Program-made: the position numbers and the translations under genes
In this document: positions 46,045-56,226 of the stretch, piece by piece
How positions within the stretch are numbered: the stretch's first letter is position 1
Layout of the letters: each line of letters begins with the position of its first letter
Origin: Bicyclus anynana
Lineage: Eukaryota > Arthropoda > Insecta > Lepidoptera > Nymphalidae
NCBI RefSeq assembly: GCF_947172395.1
Contig: NC_069093.1
Coordinates: forward strand, 4,313,561 to 4,377,560
Direction of reading: 5' to 3'
Length of the DNA: 64,000 nt
The notes under the pieces: model-generated
The model's database searches: none
What the model was told of the DNA's origin: nothing
The model's input: the letters and a program-made list of their open reading frames with translations, nothing else

Positions 46045-46190
46045 TGTAGCGACGTTTTCTTTAACTCGCATGCGCGAGTTTCGAAATCACCTTTATCTCT
46101 CTCTGTCTAAAACAATATTATAGAAAGAGAACGATAGAGGTGAATTTGAAACTCACACACGTGAGATATACAAAACATAGTTACAGAATA
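46040..46190. mobile_element. Short MITE, family TATTCTGTARC, copy 1
   Basis: About 150 bp with imperfect terminal inverted repeats along most of its length: left TATTCTGTAGCGACGTTTTC and right end AAAACATAGTTACAGAATA. It directly follows the (ATT)n tail of the LINE, so the left boundary is blurred. A second copy lies at 57566-57721. Transposase family not determined. Confidence 0.65.
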
Positions 46191-46634
46191 GGCCTCCAGC
46201 TTTATTCACTAGTTCGGACCCTGCGTTGATATACAAAACAAAGAAAGGAGGTATTTATTTATGAATCTCCCATATCTAAAACGTAAAGTAAAAAGGAAAA
46301 CCAATATACCACTGCACATGAATAACTTAACCTCGACTCTGTCACTAGAATTCAATATTCACTGTCGCGTGATAAAATTCCTCAAGCACTCGACTTTTGA
46401 GGTACCTGCTTTTGGGAATCGGCAATAAAATTCTATGCAAGTCAATAAAAGCAAAAGGAAACGAAACTGTAAATGTAGAATGTGGTGTATCGATGACATC
46501 TTACTCCTAACACTTACGACTTTTCTTGTGCAATAGGGAATACAAGTATAGGCCAAGAGCTGGTCGACATTTTTGGATAAGTGTAAGCAGGCAAACTGAC
46601 AACTTATGTAAATGGAAAGTCCAATTTATAATTT

Positions 46635-46941
46635 CGTCGTCATCAACCCATATTCGGCTCACTGCTGAGCTCGAGTCTCCTTTTAGAAAGAGAGGGGTAA
46701 GGCCAATAGTCCACCACGCTGGCCCAATGCGGATTGGCAGACTTTACACACGCAGAGAATTAAGATAATTCTCTGTGGGATTTAACATCAATTTTAGGAA
46801 AAACCGATTGAGACACGCGATATTTAATTACTTGAAATGAACACAACTGAAAAGTTGGAGGTGCATGACCCGGACCGGATTCGAACCCACACCCCCAGGA
46901 ATCGGAGGCAGAGGTCATATCCACTGGGCTATCACAGCTCA
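46635..46941 (-). mobile_element. SINE B, full length with small insertion
   Basis: Reverse copy; head complement CACTGGGCTATCACAGCTC, with unrelated bases near 46775-46800. Confidence 0.82.
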
Positions 46942-47599
46942 AATTTAAAGCTGGAGAACTATGTGTTTTAATTGCAAAATTACCCTTTAGGATTTTATTA
47001 CATTAAAAATGAGTCGGGATTTTTAAATCATTTTCTGCAATAAGTATTTTTGAAGTTTAATTTTTGGAGTTTACTCCTTAAGAATCTATTTTTCATAATA
47101 GTCCTCGGTATGAAAAAAATATGGGCAGTAAAATTCGATGAACGAATGACAGCGTTACGTTTTTGTGCGCAACCTATTCTGCGCACTTTTCACCGTGCGC
47201 TGCCGCCAACAGCGTGCACATGCGCTCCTTCTACTTTTCAGGCATGAGATGTACATACATGCTGTGGGGCAACATACACCTATTTAGACAATCGATCTGA
47301 AAGAGTAAACTCCATTCGGGAATCGAAGCTGACAAACACTTTTTTTTTTATTTACTGTGGAAAATATACAGCTGTACATTTTACTTAATATTAAACTTAT
47401 TTATACCTACCTAGAGTGTACCTACCTAGTGGTATGTCAAAAATAAATGGAAAATCGATTTCATCTCCAGTTTATGATTATGTACAAGAAAAATGTGAAA
47501 GTTATTTTTCCTATCTCTAATAGAAATCTTTTAGCGAGCACGTGAAACTATTTGGAGTCTTTGGGATACTTCATTTAGATTGAGATCAATTTACGTTAC

Positions 47600-47748
47600 C
47601 TTACCTTAACCTTATCAGCCGATATACGTCCACTGCTGGACATAGGTCTCTTGCATAGACCTCCAAGCACAACGATCTCGAGCCCCCAGCATCGAGCGGC
47701 TCCCTGCAACCCGCTTGATATCCTCGGTCCACCTAGTGGGGGGTCGGC
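47600..47748 (-). mobile_element. RTE-like LINE 3' piece
   Basis: CCTTATCAGCCGATATACGT, TGCTGGACATAGGTCTCTTG and CGGTCCACCTAGTGGGGGGT. Truncated at the start of the inverted repeat at 47749. Confidence 0.68.
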
Positions 47749-48020
47749 AGAAAATCATTTACGAGAAAATCAAAATTAGCTTAACATTTGTTTAATTTTG
47801 CGCCTGACTTTTATTTAGGTAAAAACGCCAGAACTATTTCTAAAAAGTATCAGGAACTATAGATCTGAGCTATGTGCATCGAGAACATATTTCAAATTTT
47901 GATTTGCTCGTAAATGATTTTCTGCGGGAAGTTAGCATACCATTTGGGTCATGTTTGCGCCTGACTTTTTTTTAGGTAAATGCGCCAGTACTATTTCTAA
48001 AATGTATCAGGAACTATAGA
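47749..48020. repeat. Composite repeat: 29-bp inverted repeat and 67-bp direct repeat
   Basis: Inverted arms at 47749-47777 and 47895-47923 (AGAAAATCATTTACGAG ... CTCGTAAATGATTTTCT, one mismatch in 29). Direct repeats at 47797-47864 and 47954-48020 (TTTGCGCCTGACTTTTATTT, GCCAGAACTATTTCTAAAA, TATCAGGAACTATAGA), period 157 bp. Element class unknown. Confidence 0.75.
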
Positions 48021-48373
48021 ACTCACCTGCATGCGAAGAGAACTATTTTTTTTTTTGATATGCTGGTATATGATGTGCTAAGTTCATGGACACTAAGAAA
48101 TCTTCATTATACTTTTATTTATAATTTTAGAATATATTAATACATTTTGAAGTATAATTTTCCAAGTTTTCATTATACGCATTATACTTTCAGTACGTTG
48201 AAAGACAGAATAAAATTCACAAGCAATATACTTAAGTGCTGAGTTTTAATTCTTTAAAACATTGTAGAGAAAAAAGAAAATACAGAGTCTCTGAAAGCTT
48301 TATATGTAAAGTGTTACTGTAAACGATTTTGTGGTTTGCCACGTAGTTTTAAGGTGTCTTTTTGTTTGTACAG

Positions 48374-48523
48374 ATGAGTTCCGAAGTAAAGTGGGCTGTG
48401 AAAACGACGTGCTTCATTTAAGCTGTAACCCACACTCGAGGGTGGCCATATATTCAGCCCAGTACGGCAGGACGGAGTACGACTCGATACAATGCCCGCA
48501 GCCGCGGGGGATGAAGGAGGAAA
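48374..48523 (+). CDS. eva-1: eva-1/EVA1C-like exon: first part of SUEL lectin domain 2
   Basis: Acceptor TTTGTACAG|AT and donor A|GTGAGTAT. Phase 1 at both ends. With the T from the previous exon the first codon is Tyr, giving CRP-Y-EFRSKVGCENDV across the junction. The exon then reads LHLSCNPHSRVAIYSAQYG and RTEYDSIQCPQPRG before ending MKEE plus one base. This is the N-terminal half of a second SUEL lectin domain: V-x-C-E-x-x-x-L-x-L-x-C and I-x-I-x-S-A-x-Y-G. The two domains are separated by only a few residues, as in EVA1C. It is followed after 758 bp by the duplicated exon for the other half of the domain. Antisense and alternate-frame ORFs over this region are shadows. Confidence 0.92.
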
Positions 48524-49281
48524 GTGAGTATCCCCCGAGTTATTACGTTGTCTATAAAGGCATCAGATAAAATTGTGTTGCGGTATCGGTTGAATCTTTT
48601 CCTTGTACGACCGCGTAGTATTGAATACGGGTGTGCTGTTTTTTGTAACACTGATAGGTTTGGGTTTGACGATCTCTCTCTCACAGTTTGCTTTGATTTA
48701 CAGTTTAGAGCAATTTAGAATTTTTATGTTTCCTAAACTGACTTCTCATGAGGACGAAATTATGTTCGGTTCGAGTTCTGGGTCCGATTTTTCATATTGG
48801 GTTTTATGCTTCAAAAAAATTTGTAGTATTTGGCCAGAGATGGAAAATAAGTAGTGTTATATGCCAATGATTTGGAAATTATTTTAAGACATCTATTACT
48901 TTAATCTTTTTTGTTTATTTGTATAATCAACACCAAATTGACGATTTAAAATGAACGCCAGTTAATTCTTTAAAAATAATCGGTTGTGTTATAAGCATTT
49001 GGGACTTACGTAATTTTTTATAGAAACACAAATAGAGTAGATAATATAATTAAAGCAAACCTTATAACAAAACGCAATCTTTTAGACAATTTTATTTCAT
49101 TTTAGGCCCCATCTAATACTCCCCATAAATATGGAATTGATAGTTTTGATCTTATTACAAATTAGCGAACGCTCGTGAGTTCGTGATATTCACTTTTTCA
49201 CTAATCTAGGTATCCAGGATTTAGGATTTAGGTATTAATAACAGAAAATCTCGTCTAATATCAAAATGTTGTGCTTATCAG
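48524..49281 (+). other. eva-1: Intron (758 bp, phase 1) within lectin domain 2
   Basis: GTGAGT donor, TTATCAG acceptor for copy 1 of the duplicated exon; to copy 2 the intron would be 938 bp. The only short intron of the gene and the only one without a recognised mobile element. I see no other feature in it. Confidence 0.8.
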
Positions 49282-49425
49282 CATGTTTGGAGCCGTACGC
49301 CACGGAGACGTCCATGAGAGAGTGCCACGGCAAGAGACGCTGCGTTCTCTCTGCGGACAGCAAGATGTTCGGTCAGCCGTGCCGCGCGGGCAGCAGGACG
49401 TATCTGAAGGTTGTTTACACGTGCG
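49282..49425 (+). CDS. eva-1: eva-1/EVA1C-like exon, copy 1: second part of SUEL lectin domain 2
   Basis: Acceptor GTGCTTATCAG|CA and donor G|GTGAGTTG; 144 nt, phase 1 at both ends. With the A left by the previous exon it reads T-CLEPYATETSMREC, then HGKRRCVLSADSKMFGQPC, then RAGSRTYLKVVYTC. The features are those of a SUEL C-terminal half: C-x-x-x-Y near the start, C-x-G-K-R-R-C, F-G-Q-P-C, and Y-L-K-V-x-Y-x-C. The final G joins TG of the exon at 60499 to give Val, producing YTC-VPRTVL, very like the YAC-VP junction recalled for human EVA1C. Tyr and the HGK glycine match that recalled family sequence, so this copy is taken as the ancestral one. A near-identical copy follows 180 bp downstream. 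If the 36-bp gap were read through instead of spliced, an in-frame TAG appears at 49446-49448. Confidence 0.92.
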
Positions 49426-49461
49426 GTGAGTTGACACTTTATACTTAGAGACCGTACATAG

Positions 49462-49605
49462 CATGCTTGGAGCCGTGCGCCACGGAGACGTCCATGAGAA
49501 AGTGCCATGACAAGAGACGCTGCGTGCTCTCTGCGGACAGTAAGATGTTCGGTCAGCCGTGCCGCGCGGGCAGCAGGATGTATCTGAAGGTTGTTTACAC
49601 GTGCG
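49462..49605 (+). CDS. eva-1: eva-1/EVA1C-like exon, copy 2: tandem duplicate of the preceding exon (alternative or decaying)
   Basis: Copy of the exon at 49282-49425, again 144 nt, phase 1 at both ends, fully open, acceptor CGTACATAG|CA, donor G|GTGAGTTG. Eight of 144 bases differ, four silent and four changing the protein: Tyr to Cys (CLEPC), Glu to Lys and Gly to Asp (MRKCHDKRRC), and Thr to Met (SRMYLK). The acceptor has no good pyrimidine tract, which is a weakness. The intron between the copies would be 36 bp, below normal splicing size, so only one copy can be used per transcript. Because the exon is symmetric in phase, either copy keeps frame with 48374-48523 and 60499-60591. The extra Cys and the Gly to Asp change fall at positions that copy 1 shares with human EVA1C as recalled. 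It may be a functional mutually exclusive exon, rarely used, or on its way to becoming a pseudo-exon. Confidence 0.7.
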
Positions 49606-50104
49606 GTGAGTTGCCACTGGAGTTGCAACTAGGGTAGGCATTACGTTTATTTTGTTCCACATTATAATCTGCCTCTATATTATGGTAAAAATCCGAACAG
49701 ACAGACAAATGCTTCGCTTTTTTCCTCCAAAAGATATTTTCAATTTGTTTCCTCCTTGAAGTCAATCAGTCATGTGTCGTGTTTTATTTCTTTCTTATTA
49801 TCTTGTTTTTCTTTCCCAAATACTTGCTGAGCGATTCAATATTTGAAATATTTGATTGCCAATAATATCAATAGCAATATTGGATAGTACTTGTTTGCTT
49901 TGCGAGGCTTGTGATTATTTAGTTCACCCGTGCGTTTATAATGATCAAATTACATTCTATAAATCTATACCTAATCTATATAGATAATAATTAATATAAA
50001 TATAAAAATATACATATAAATAAAATTTAAATGTTTGTCTGTGATTGAAAGATAACTGTGTTTTTTCAAGTGCATATAGTTATTTACACGATATCAAAAT
50101 ATAA

Positions 50105-50300
50105 TCAAGTTTTTTTTTAAAATGTTTCTCTGTTTGTTCTGGTAAATCCTTGGAACTGCTGGGCGGATTTTAATGGCACTTTCGCTTAAAGATAGAAAAG
50201 GTTAAGATTCAACTTTAAATATAGGCAACCCTTTACCCCGAAAAAATCCATGGTTTCCGCAAGTTTTGTGAAAAACCGAATTTCACATAAGTGAGACCGC
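50105..50300 (+). mobile_element. Helitron-like fragment
   Basis: TGCTGGGCGGATTTTAATGG, AAAAATCCATGGTTTCCGC and GTGAAAAACCGAATTTCAC are a diverged Helitron body; the 3' hairpin is not preserved. Confidence 0.5.
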
Positions 50301-50724
50301 ATTCAGACTACAGAAAAAAGCGATGCGTTAAAATCAAGCGTTGGCGGGCGTAGCGTATAGTAGAAGTTGAATGAAGGTTTATTTCCAACGCCCAAAATTG
50401 AAAATGCAACACTGCTCGATACAGAAGCGTCGTGATTTAAGAACTGTCTCCTGTCGTGTGGACATATTCTATATAAACTTTTTTTTAACGTCCGTTAAAA
50501 AAAATGTCTTTATAATAAATGTGGGCTAAGTGCTTTTATACCGAAACGCTACATTGTTTTTTCCGCTAGGATGGTATAGACCACAGATATAAGAATTAGC
50601 TTTTAGCGATCTCTGTTCTGTGGTATAGACACAGCCAATGTCAATTCTTTCGTCAATTTTTTTTATAATAATTTTAAGTTTTTATTGGTTTAAATAATTA
50701 ATTATTATCCGTCCGACACTAGAG

Positions 50725-50912
50725 TAAGTTGAACCTTTTACCACCGGCACCGGTCTACTCTACTAAAGAGTTGTAGTAGGCGTTCTGGTACGATGTAGTG
50801 TAGAAACCTATAGGAGTGTGAATTTCATCCTACTCCTAACAAGTTAGCCCGCTCTTCTATCTAAGATTGCATCATCACTTTAGGTGAGATTGTAGTCAAG
50901 CTTGTAGCTCAG
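50725..50912 (+). mobile_element. SINE A, diverged, 5'-truncated
   Basis: GGTACGATGTAGTGTAGAAA, AACAAGTTAGCCCGCTCTTC and GAGATTGTAGTCAAGC. Confidence 0.65.
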
Positions 50913-51231
50913 ATCTAAGTTTTAAAAGGGCCAGATTGTAATTAAAAAAAATAGTCCATTACAAGGTCACCGGGAATCGAATATCAAACTTCCAATCAAG
51001 TAGTTGTTCAATGAACTACAGAGTTCACAGGCGAGGTCGTCCCATTATTTTTTCTTCAAACAAAAACTTGCTAAAGTTTGTATTTGCCTTCGGTTCTCCC
51101 GCAGAAGCTTTGTAGTTTGTATACACTTTGGATATGCGCCAACCGCAAACTTACTTACACTGATCTACGGTACTTTTAAAGTATTAGCAATACTTTAAAC
51201 GTCGAGATTGTTTGCTTATAATAAAAAGCAA

Positions 51232-51269
<38 letters not shown>

Positions 51270-51286
51270 TAAAAAATGTAATTTTA

Positions 51287-51672
51287 GGTGTACTCTTCTA
51301 TAACAAGATCCCTAAGACTGTGATGGACCTGCCAATGCATAGCTTTATGCAATGTGTCAAAAAACATTGACTTAGTCGAGTCGACACCATTGATGAGTTC
51401 CTCAATGATAAAGATGCTTGGAGGCCATTGGATCAGCTCCCACCTTCACACAGGAAGTAAAACTATAATAAGAAATTGTAATGTTGTCATAAATTGTAAA
51501 TTATAATATTGTATGATTTTTTTAAAAGACCAACTGTTGAGTTTCTTGCCGGTTTCTTCTCAGCAGAACCTTCCTTCCGAACCAGTTACAAATAGTCAAA
51601 TGACTTGTGTAAAGTGACTGCAAGTGCTTGTAAACTGAGCCTACTTGAAATAAAAGAATTTTGAATTTTTTG
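51287..51672 (+). mobile_element. 3' end of a Jockey-like LINE, broken frame
   Basis: GVLFYNKIPKTVMDLPMHSF then MQCVKKH followed by a stop; WRPLDQLPPSHRK recovers further on. 3' UTR as in the copy at 35790, ending in TTTTGAATTTTTTGAATTTTG. A pure ATC run (51235-51269) precedes it. Confidence 0.8.
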
Positions 51673-51678
51673 AATTTT

Positions 51679-51777
51679 GAAAAAGTTAGAGGTGCATGCC
51701 CCGACCCGAACCGGATTCGAACCTATGCCCTTCGAATCGAAGCCAGAGATCATATCCACTGGGCTATCATGGCTCTC
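51679..51777 (-). mobile_element. SINE B, head only
   Basis: AGAGGTGCATGCCCCGACCC through CACTGGGCTATCATGGCTCT; fused to the tail of the LINE at 51287. Confidence 0.72.
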
Positions 51778-51814
51778 AAAAAATCCTATCCAATTAGGAG
51801 GTAGGCCTAACCCT

Positions 51815-52045
51815 AATAAAGAATGGACGTCCACTGCAGGGCATATGCCTTTTGTATGGACTTCATCATGATAATGAGCCGCCTGTATCCAGCGAATCCC
51901 TGCGACTCCCTTGATGTCGTCAGTCCACCTCGTAAGGGGTTGACCAACATTGCGTTTCTTGTGCGGGGTCGCAATTCCAGCATCTTGGGACCCCGACGTC
52001 CATCGGCTCTTCATCCTATATGCCCCACCTATAGCCACTTCAGCT
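51815..52045 (-). mobile_element. RTE-like LINE 3' end
   Basis: Minus strand gives GPKMLELRPRTRNAMLVNP-like remnants; nucleotides TGGACGTCCACTGCAGGGCA, CAGCGAATCCCTGCGACTCC and CCCGACGTCCATCGGCTCTT mark the family. Helitron 52046 follows without gap. Confidence 0.7.
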
Positions 52046-52240
52046 TCTAATATTATAAAGCCGAAGAGTTTGTTTGTTTGATTGATTGAACGCGCTAATC
52101 TCAGGAACTACTGGTCCGATTTGAAAAATTTTTTCAGTGTTAGATAGCCCATTAATCGAGGAAGGCTATAGGCTATATATTATCCCCACATTTCTACGGG
52201 AACGGGAACCACGCGGGTGAAATCGCGCAGCGTCAGGTAG
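52046..52240 (+). mobile_element. Non-autonomous Helitron, group 1, 5' end shortened
   Basis: Starts TCTAATATTATAAAGCCGAA and ends GCGCAGCGTCAGGTAG, so the terminal CTAG is altered to GTAG. It abuts an RTE LINE end directly upstream. Confidence 0.78.
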
Positions 52241-52835
52241 TAATACATACAAGTCAAATACAGAACCTCCTTTGTTAAATTCAAGTAGGTAATTAAATCA
52301 GAATAAACTTTATACAAAAGCCGGTAATTAAATACTTTTTCAAAATGGTGGATTGCCGGAAGAAAATAGTCAGGCTACCCGGCGTCGAGTGTCGGCCGTA
52401 AATATAAAACGCCCGTCTCGTGGCTCCATGGCTGACATGTTTTATTATCTGGCTGAGTGTTAAATGACTTCCATGCCATCACGTTGAGGGAAATATGTCG
52501 TGTATAAATATGCTAGTGGGAAACTAGGAAGAGCACTTTAACTTTTTTTACCTACCCTCGTGTCATACAACCACAATTATGAAAAATTAAAAAAAAAAAT
52601 CCGCACATGAGTAGCATGCTCAGGAGTCAAAGCTCTATATCCCCTCTCCTATATAGACCTCAAATACTGTACTTTATTTCAATTTCAATTCAAGTAATAT
52701 GTTTACGAAAAAGACTCCTAAACGGTGACAAGTAGGTAATAGCTATTTGCCTTTCCGTGATTAAGTTACCAGATATAGAAGTGTCTTTGAAAAAGCAACG
52801 TTGTTTTCGTAGCTAATTGTAAGCAGTTCCTACCC

Positions 52836-52983
52836 TGCATACCAGAGAATTATCTTAATTCTTTGCGAGTGTGAAGTCTGCCAATCCGCATTGGGCCAGC
52901 GTGGTGCACTATTGGCCTAACCCCTCTCATTCTGAGAGGAGACTGGAGCTCAGCAGTGAGCCGAATATGGGTTGATGACGATA
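52836..52983 (+). mobile_element. SINE B, 3' half
   Basis: CTGCATACCAGAGAATTATC to CGAATATGGGTTGATGACGA. Confidence 0.76.
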
Positions 52984-53231
52984 CGAGGTTCATTTTTCCA
53001 ACTTGGAAACTAAAACTGAACTGAACTTGTAGATAAAGGTCACGAGTACCTACCAATAAGGAGGCAACTTGGGCACAAGTAACTTTCATGGCATACATAA
53101 AACTATTTTAATCAAACCCAACATGAATCGCTTCAAATATGATCATATCCGATGGCAGGGTTAACATAATCGTTAAACGATGCAGATAAGATCCTTACTT
53201 GTGACGTAATAAGAAGATCGCGTTAAAGTTA

Positions 53232-53402
53232 AAGCCTTAGTAGCTCAAGGGTAAAGAAGGCGGTCTCATTACCGAGATGACTAGTGGTTTGATCCCCGCC
53301 CGATAGCCTATTGTCGTACCCACTCCTAACACAGTATTTTCTGACTAGTTGGAGGGGAAGAGGAATAATGGCCAATGGTCATATTTAAAAAAAATATGGT
53401 AA
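53232..53402 (+). mobile_element. SINE C, full length
   Basis: Head AGCCTTAGTAGCTCAAGGGT, B-box GGTTTGATCCC (53286-53296), body GTCGTACCCACTCCTAACAC, tail ATATGGTAAATAT. Confidence 0.78.
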
Positions 53403-54374
53403 ATATTGTTTAAAAAATATTTTCACATATTTGTGTTATTTTACGATCACGTTATTTTTAGACAACTATTGTTGCAGTATTTTATGATAGTAGTGACAAA
53501 CGTTATGTAAATTATTAGAAAAAGTATTGAACTTAGAATTTCAATTTAAGATTTTTTAAATTATAGACTTGACTACAATCAAATGGAAAACAGAGGTTAG
53601 ATGCATATTAACTCTTTTCAAAAACACAGATCCTGGGATCTCACTACTAGATCCAATTTACTCTGTCCAAGGCAAACGAAGTTATCTAAATAAAATGACT
53701 ATGTACCTACTAGATATACGGCTTGATTAAAATTGATTGAGATTGAACCAAACTGCTCGTAGTTAGAAAACCAATCTCTTTCGATGGCTGTGTAGTAAAT
53801 CTTTTTAATTAATACACGAATTTTTATTGATTGATATTTATGACATCTAATTAATTGATGATTTTTTAATCTACTTTGGATATATTTTCGTATACTAATT
53901 TAATTTTAATTATGTTTTTATTTTTTAATTATGTATTATATTTATTATATATGTGTTACAATTTATTATAACATTGTAGATTTGTAAGTAAATAATAATT
54001 ACATAAACAGTGATGTACAAAAAATGTTTTGGATGACATAAAATGAAAATACTCTTTATTGTACACCAAAAATAATAAAATGAATTTAAAACAAATAAAT
54101 TATGTAGGTACAAGAAGCGATCTTTCCCAGGCAACCTATAAATAGCGGAAATAATAAATAATCATTTATAGGGAAGGGTTTACACACGAAAAGAGAATAA
54201 GGACGGTGTTTGTAAATGGTAATTACACTGTAAAAGATAGGTGTTTTGCACACTATGTAAATGGCAATACACTGTAACTTGAGACCACCTTGTAAAACAA
54301 CATTGTATATGTGTAGCAAAGAAATATATTTAATTTCATTTCATTTCTTAGACCACAATACAACTATATTTTGC

Positions 54375-54838
54375 CAATTTTACCAAAAATTATGGTATAA
54401 ATCACTAGTCATTTCACACCTAATATAATTATAATTAACTCGTTCTTAAATTAATGAAAATAAATTTGATTAATAAGCTTATAACAATTAGCTATTGTTA
54501 ATATCTATACTAATATAATAAAGCTGAAGAGTTTGTTTGTTTGATTGAACGCGCTAATCTCTGGAACTACTGGTCCGATTTGCAAAATTCTTTCAGTGTT
54601 AGATAGCCCATTTATCGAGGAAGGCTATAGGCTATATATTATCCCTGTATTCCTACGGGAACGGGAACCACGCAGGTGAAACCGCGCGGCGTCAGCTAGT
54701 ATTTTATATACAAACCATACATAATTTAAAATAAATAAGTTATGAAACGACATGCGTTTTCTACCTTTCCTAATTTCGTTGTTGGTAAACAGTACTCATC
54801 AAGAAAGGCTGTAGTATATACAAATTTCCAAACGTATA
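54375..54838. mobile_element. MITE M1, third copy, split by a Helitron
   Basis: Left half to 54503 with a degraded terminus (TTTTACCAAAAATTATGGTA), right half from 54700 ending TTGTTGGTAAACAGTACTC and AAGAAAGGCTGTAGTATA. The Helitron at 54504-54699 lies between. Confidence 0.75.
54504..54699 (+). mobile_element. Non-autonomous Helitron (group 1) inserted inside a MITE
   Basis: 196 bp, starts TCTATACTAATATAATAAAG and ends GGCGTCAGCTAG, with GC-rich sequence (ACCGCGCGGC) before the end, as for Helitrons. It splits the MITE at 54375-54800. The uninterrupted relative at about 6.9-7.2 kb reads GTTAATA-TATTTTATATA, and here the element lies exactly between A and T with no target duplication. Group 1 has at least six other copies in the window. 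Confidence 0.88.
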
Positions 54839-55027
54839 CCCAGAATATGTTCACAATAGAGTCGACTAAGCGAATGCCTCTCCGGGGTCCGGTTATGCCG
54901 ATTCAAAGTTTTAGAACAATAGTTTTGGAGGGCCTGCAGATGTACCCATATTGTTCTGAATACGCAAGTCTAATGCCGATAGAGACCCCGCAGACTAAAC
55001 TTTGATCGTCCCGATAATTTAACTATA

Positions 55028-55360
55028 GACTGGCCTTAAGACACAAGCATATAATAGTACTGGTAAGTACTAGCCTATTACCTGGCTCATTGCTCCAGTG
55101 GTTGGCCCATGTGATTTATAAGCCACATTTAGGCCTTCAGATCACGAGGTCCTAAGTGCGAATACTGGATCGCTTTATGAGATACCTACTGAGACTGGCG
55201 TTAAGACACAAGCACATAAAAGGTTAGTACTCGTAAGTACTAGCCTATTACCTGGCTCATTGGTCCCCTGGTTGGCATATGTGGTTCATAGGCTACATTT
55301 TTAGGCCATCAGTTCTCGAGGTCGTGAGTGCGAATAATCGTTCTATGAGATACCTACTGA
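55028..55360 (+). repeat. Tandem duplication containing SINE E, period 165 bp, two units
   Basis: Units at 55028-55192 and 55193-55360 share TTAAGACACAAGCA, TAAGTACTAGCCTATTACCT and GGCTCATTG, then TTTATAAGCCACATTTAGGC, AGTGCGAATA and TATGAGATACCTACTGAG. The GGCTCATTGCTCCAGTGGTT / AAGTGCGAATACT part looks like a tRNA-derived head with A and B boxes. Confidence 0.7.
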
Positions 55361-56025
55361 GTTTGTCTTTCTTCTAAGAAATTTTCAGTCACAAAAAAAA
55401 ACACTTGTGCACTATAATAACTCTTGTGTATATGGTTAATCTCAACATGAGATTGGCTGTCGTGGTCGGAACATTCGGTCGGAAGAATATTTTTGTGACT
55501 ATTATAAGACAGGCGTCTTTTGGACCGATGATGATATAAATGACTTAACTAAACTAGAGATTTTAGATTAGTACTTACTATCGCACTTCCTAAGATAAGA
55601 TTTCTTAAATCTTACTGCCTTTAAGTAAATATTGTATACTTAAATTACCCTAACCCTACTGCACGTAAAAAAAGTCATTTAATTTCTATTTACTACCGCT
55701 ATTCAATATTTTATATAATCAGGTCTATTTTGTTGCTTTAAGATATAATTCAATTTCTCTAACTCTAGCTGCTTTAAGAATATTTTCTGTGCTCAAATTC
55801 TGTACAAAGGTTACTCCTATCTACGTGTACGTACATGCCACGTGCCTGGCGATGCTGTAGGTGTTTGAGAGGTAGAACTTGAGCCTGCGATGATCAGATC
55901 TTCATCACTTTTTATTTTTATCTTTTGATAATTTAGAAAGAAAATTTGTTTATTGGACACACACCAAAAAATACCTATACCAATATAAAAACAAAATTTA
56001 TTTATTGGACACACACCAAAAAATA

Positions 56026-56226
56026 TCTATACCAATATTATAAAGCTAAAAGTGTGTTTGTTTGTTTGGTTAAAGGCGCTAATCTCAGGAACTACTAGTC
56101 CGATTTGAAAATTTCTTTCAGTGTTAGATAGCCCATTTATCGAGGCTATAAACTATATATAAATATATTATCCTCGCATTCTTACGGGAACGGGAACCAC
56201 GCAGGTAAATCCACGCGCGCGGAATC
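56026..56226 (+). mobile_element. Non-autonomous Helitron, group 1, decayed 3' end
   Basis: Begins TCTATACCAATATTATAAAG; the 3' part GGGAACCACGCAGGTAAATC is recognisable but the CTAG end is lost. Just upstream, CACACACCAAAAAATA appears twice 58 bp apart, a local tandem duplication at 55960-56025. Confidence 0.72.

Larger units (their letters stand above)
42647..48373 (+). other. eva-1: Intron (5727 bp, phase 1) between lectin domains 1 and 2
   Basis: GTAAGT donor, TGTACAG acceptor. Contains a Helitron with TACCC array, the RT-bearing LINE, a MITE, SINE B, an RTE tail and the composite repeat. Nothing recognisable in 43200-43550, 43935-44475, 46195-46630, 46945-47595 and 48025-48370. Confidence 0.8.

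Noticed and set aside
49261..49662. 133- and 116-codon antisense frames over the duplicated exon
   Set aside because: Shadows of the + strand lectin exons; they repeat because the exon is duplicated.
51235..51269. CRISPR-like or regulatory array
   Set aside because: A plain ATC microsatellite; no spacers. The same holds for CA at 778, CTT at 16817, TTCT at 20431, GTAG at 35583 and GACA at 43035.
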